This document shows, in pieces, positions 5,275 through 6,846 of a stretch of DNA of 6,846 bases (positions within the stretch are counted from its first letter, which is position 1; every line of letters begins with the position of its first letter). Both the position numbers and the translations under genes were made by a program. The notes under the pieces are model-generated. The model saw only the letters and a program-made list of their open reading frames with translations, ran no database searches and was not told where the DNA came from. The stretch is from positions 1 through 6,846 of the forward strand of contig JAGRKY010000121.1 of NCBI GenBank assembly GCA_020442095.1, given 5' to 3'. The DNA is from Bauldia sp. Its GTDB lineage: Bacteria; Pseudomonadota; Alphaproteobacteria; Rhizobiales; Kaistiaceae.

Positions 5275-5296
5275 CTTCCGGCAGCAAAACCGGAGG
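5275..5296 (+). promoter_or_regulatory. Hairpin sequestering the ribosome binding site of the vWA gene
   Basis: The Shine-Dalgarno GGAGG (5292-5296) is wholly paired in a 7-bp stem: CTTCCGG (5275-5281) with CCGGAGG (5290-5296), with one U/G wobble and the 8-base loop CAGCAAAA. The start codon at 5306 lies 9 bases after it. Such a hairpin would lower translation unless melted by heat, opened by a protein or remodelled. Stability was judged by eye. Confidence 0.4.
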
Positions 5297-5305
5297 TCCC
5301 TGCCG

Positions 5306-6846
5306 ATGTCCTTTGTTTCACGTATGTGTATTTTCCTCGCCCTGATTGCGGGCGCCACCACTGCCTCTGCTGCGGAACGCGCGATCATCGTCCTCGACGG
5401 CTCGGGGTCGATGTGGGGCCAGATCGACGGCACGCCGAAGATCAGCATCGCGCGAAAGGTGCTCGGCGAGGTCCTCGCCTCGACCCCCGAGGATCTTTCG
5501 CTCGGCCTCCTGGTCTACGGCCACCGCGAAAAGGGCAACTGCTCGGATATCGAGCTGGTCATTCCTCCGGCTCCGGGATCGGCCGCCAAGATCATCGGCA
5601 CCGCCGAGAAGATCAGCCCGAAGGGCAAGACGCCGCTCAGCGAAGCGGTGCGCCAGGCGGCCGAGACCCTCAAATACACCGAGGCAAAGGCGACGGTGAT
5701 CCTGATCACCGACGGCCTCGAGACCTGCAATGCCGACCCCTGCGCGCTCGGCAACGAGCTGGAGAAGGACGGGGTCGATTTCACCGCCCATGTCGTCGGC
5801 TTCGGCCTGTCGGCGGAGGAAGGGCGGCAGGTCGCCTGCCTCGCCGAGGAGACCGGCGGCAAGTATTTCCAGGCCGACGACGCGGATGCCCTGAGCGAGG
5901 CGCTGAGCGAGACCGTCGCCGAAGTCGTTGAGCCGCCGCCGCCTGCGGAGGAGCCGCCGGCGGAAACCGTCGAGCTGCCGGAAGCGAGCCTCGACGCCCC
6001 CGATTCGATCGAGATCGGCAAGCCGCTGGTGGTCACCTGGGAAGGGCCTGGCGAGCAGTATGACTATATCGCCCTGGTCGATCCGGCCGGCAACAACGGC
6101 GAAGGCCGCGATCTCCGTGGCGTCCGCCTCCGCAATGCCGATTTCGACAACAAGCAGGTCAGGATGACCGCGCCGGTCGAACCCGGGACCTACGAGCTCC
6201 AGTATCGCTACGACCACGGCACCGTCATCGCCACCCGGCCGATCGAGGTGATCGAAGCAGCGGTGTCGCTGTCGGCACCGGCGGATGCCCCGATCGGCGC
6301 GACCGTCACCGTCGAATGGGTCGGCCCGGGCGACCAGTATGACGCCATCGAGGTCTACGATTCGGATGCCCGGCAGGGCGAGGGCAAGGTCCTGCGAACC
6401 GCCCGTCTCACCAGCGGCGACTTCGAGAACCGCAGCGTCAAGCTGGTCATGCCGGTCGAGCCGGGCTTCTACACGCTCCGCTACTGGAACGGGCGGGACA
6501 AGACGGTGCTCGCCACCCGCCAGATCGAGGTGCTCGAGGCCGAGGTGAGCATCGACGCGCCGGAGACCGCGGACATGGGCTCGACCGTCACCGTGGGCTG
6601 GGTCGGTCCCGGCGGCCGCTACGATGCGATCGAGCTTTTCGATCCTCAGGCGAACCAGGGCGAGGGCAAGGTCCTGCGGGCGTCGCGGCTCACCAGCGGC
6701 GATTTCGAAGGCCGCACGGTGAAGGTGGTGATGCCGACTGAAACCGGCGTCTACCAGCTCCGCTACTGGAACGGCGACAACAAGACGGCGCTAGCGACCC
6801 GGGATATCGAGGTGGTCGAGGCCGAGGTCTCGCTGTCGGGGCCTGA
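5306..6846 (+). CDS. Exported von Willebrand factor A protein with tandem repeats (partial, runs off the right edge)
   Basis: 513 codons are visible without a stop. Residues 1-22 are a signal peptide ending ASA. The vWA domain covers about 24-205 with a complete MIDAS: Asp31-Gly-Ser33-Gly-Ser35 (LDGSGSMWG), Thr109 (KGKTPLSEA) and Asp136 (LITDGLETC), so it should bind a divalent metal and a ligand or partner. Cys79, Cys141, Cys146 and Cys178 may form disulfides. A Pro/Glu-rich linker (209-218) leads to beta-rich repeats of about 94 residues starting near 228, 321, 415 and 509 (the last cut off). Each has a SLxAP start, VxWxGPGxxYDxI, and near the end GxYxLxY followed by ATRxIEV. This layout matches 'Ca-activated chloride channel'-type vWA proteins of alphaproteobacteria; that database name does not prove channel activity. 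GGAGG precedes the start by 9 bases. An 89-bp gap separates it from the anti-sigma gene, so it may share that transcript. Confidence 0.85.
   Translation, partial: MSFVSRMCIFLALIAGATTASAAERAIIVLDGSGSMWGQIDGTPKISIARKVLGEVLASTPEDLSLGLLVYGHREKGNCSDIELVIPPAPGSAAKIIGTAEKISPKGKTPLSEAVRQAAETLKYTEAKATVILITDGLETCNADPCALGNELEKDGVDFTAHVVGFGLSAEEGRQVACLAEETGGKYFQADDADALSEALSETVAEVVEPPPPAEEPPAETVELPEASLDAPDSIEIGKPLVVTWEGPGEQYDYIALVDPAGNNGEGRDLRGVRLRNADFDNKQVRMTAPVEPGTYELQYRYDHGTVIATRPIEVIEAAVSLSAPADAPIGATVTVEWVGPGDQYDAIEVYDSDARQGEGKVLRTARLTSGDFENRSVKLVMPVEPGFYTLRYWNGRDKTVLATRQIEVLEAEVSIDAPETADMGSTVTVGWVGPGGRYDAIELFDPQANQGEGKVLRASRLTSGDFEGRTVKVVMPTETGVYQLRYWNGDNKTALATRDIEVVEAEVSLSGP
5983..6846 (+). repeat. 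Tandem repeats of about 282 bp within the vWA gene
   Basis: Four repeat starts are spaced 93-94 codons apart (about 5987, 6266, 6548 and 6830), the fourth cut off by the window edge. Repeats 2 and 3 are the most alike: AGGGCGAGGGCAAGGTCCTG occurs at 6375 and again at 6657, exactly 282 bases later, followed by similar DNA coding for LTSGDFE. Repeat 1 is more diverged (DPAGNNGEGRDLRG in place of QGEGKVLR). Confidence 0.8.

Noticed and set aside
4305..5321. Minus-strand open frame of 338 codons opposite the sigma and anti-sigma genes
   Set aside because: It spans two well-supported plus-strand genes, has no recognisable domain, and is typical of antisense frames in GC-rich DNA.
5318..6217. Minus-strand open frame of 299 codons opposite the vWA gene
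   Set aside because: The plus-strand frame has a signal peptide, full MIDAS and regular repeats; the antisense frame has no domain signature.
1..6846. Defence system, CRISPR array, prophage or insertion sequence
   Set aside because: I found no regularly spaced short repeats, transposase or integrase motifs, terminal inverted repeats or nuclease genes; the window is metabolic and envelope/regulatory genes.

Overview
The window is GC-rich, with strong GC bias at third codon positions and purine-rich ribosome binding sites. The proteins point to an alphaproteobacterium, possibly Hyphomicrobiales or a relative; this is inferred from protein style, not from a marker gene. There is no rRNA, intact tRNA, CRISPR array, insertion sequence or phage gene. 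Apart from the intergenic stretches it looks like ordinary chromosome.

Layout. (1) Bases 1-461, minus strand: the N-terminal half of a TRAP transporter solute-binding protein (DctP family), cut by the window edge. It is divergent from (2) 626-1411, plus strand: a uronate dehydrogenase (udh). The 164-bp gap between them carries two palindromes that look like operators. Together they suggest a uronic acid (D-glucuronate/D-galacturonate) uptake and oxidation locus. (3) Bases 1412-1790 hold the udh terminator, a tRNA-like fragment, a run of G tracts and a second strong terminator with no obvious gene in front of it. (4) Bases 1791-2955: a TerB-family protein overlapping a class I glutamine amidotransferase-like protein, a two-gene operon. 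(5) Bases 2956-3253: an unusually long gap between convergent genes, with an AT-rich block followed by consecutive hairpins. (6) Bases 3254-3808, minus strand: an exported TPR protein. It is divergent from (7) 3907-4431, an ECF sigma factor, whose stop overlaps the start of (8) 4428-5216, its membrane-anchored anti-sigma factor. (9) From 5306 to the right edge: an exported von Willebrand factor A protein with an intact MIDAS motif followed by tandem repeats of about 94 residues, not finished within the window.

How the genes may work together. The right half reads as a cell-envelope module: a sigma/anti-sigma switch spanning the inner membrane, flanked by two secreted proteins with protein-interaction architecture (TPR, and vWA with repeats). 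That they form one regulon is an inference from gene order. The most noteworthy features are the tandem repeats of the vWA protein, a hairpin that would hide its ribosome binding site, the hairpin-rich convergent gap at 2956-3253, and the orphan terminator/leader upstream of the TerB gene. I did not find a clearly new multi-gene system; the candidates are listed with their uncertainty.
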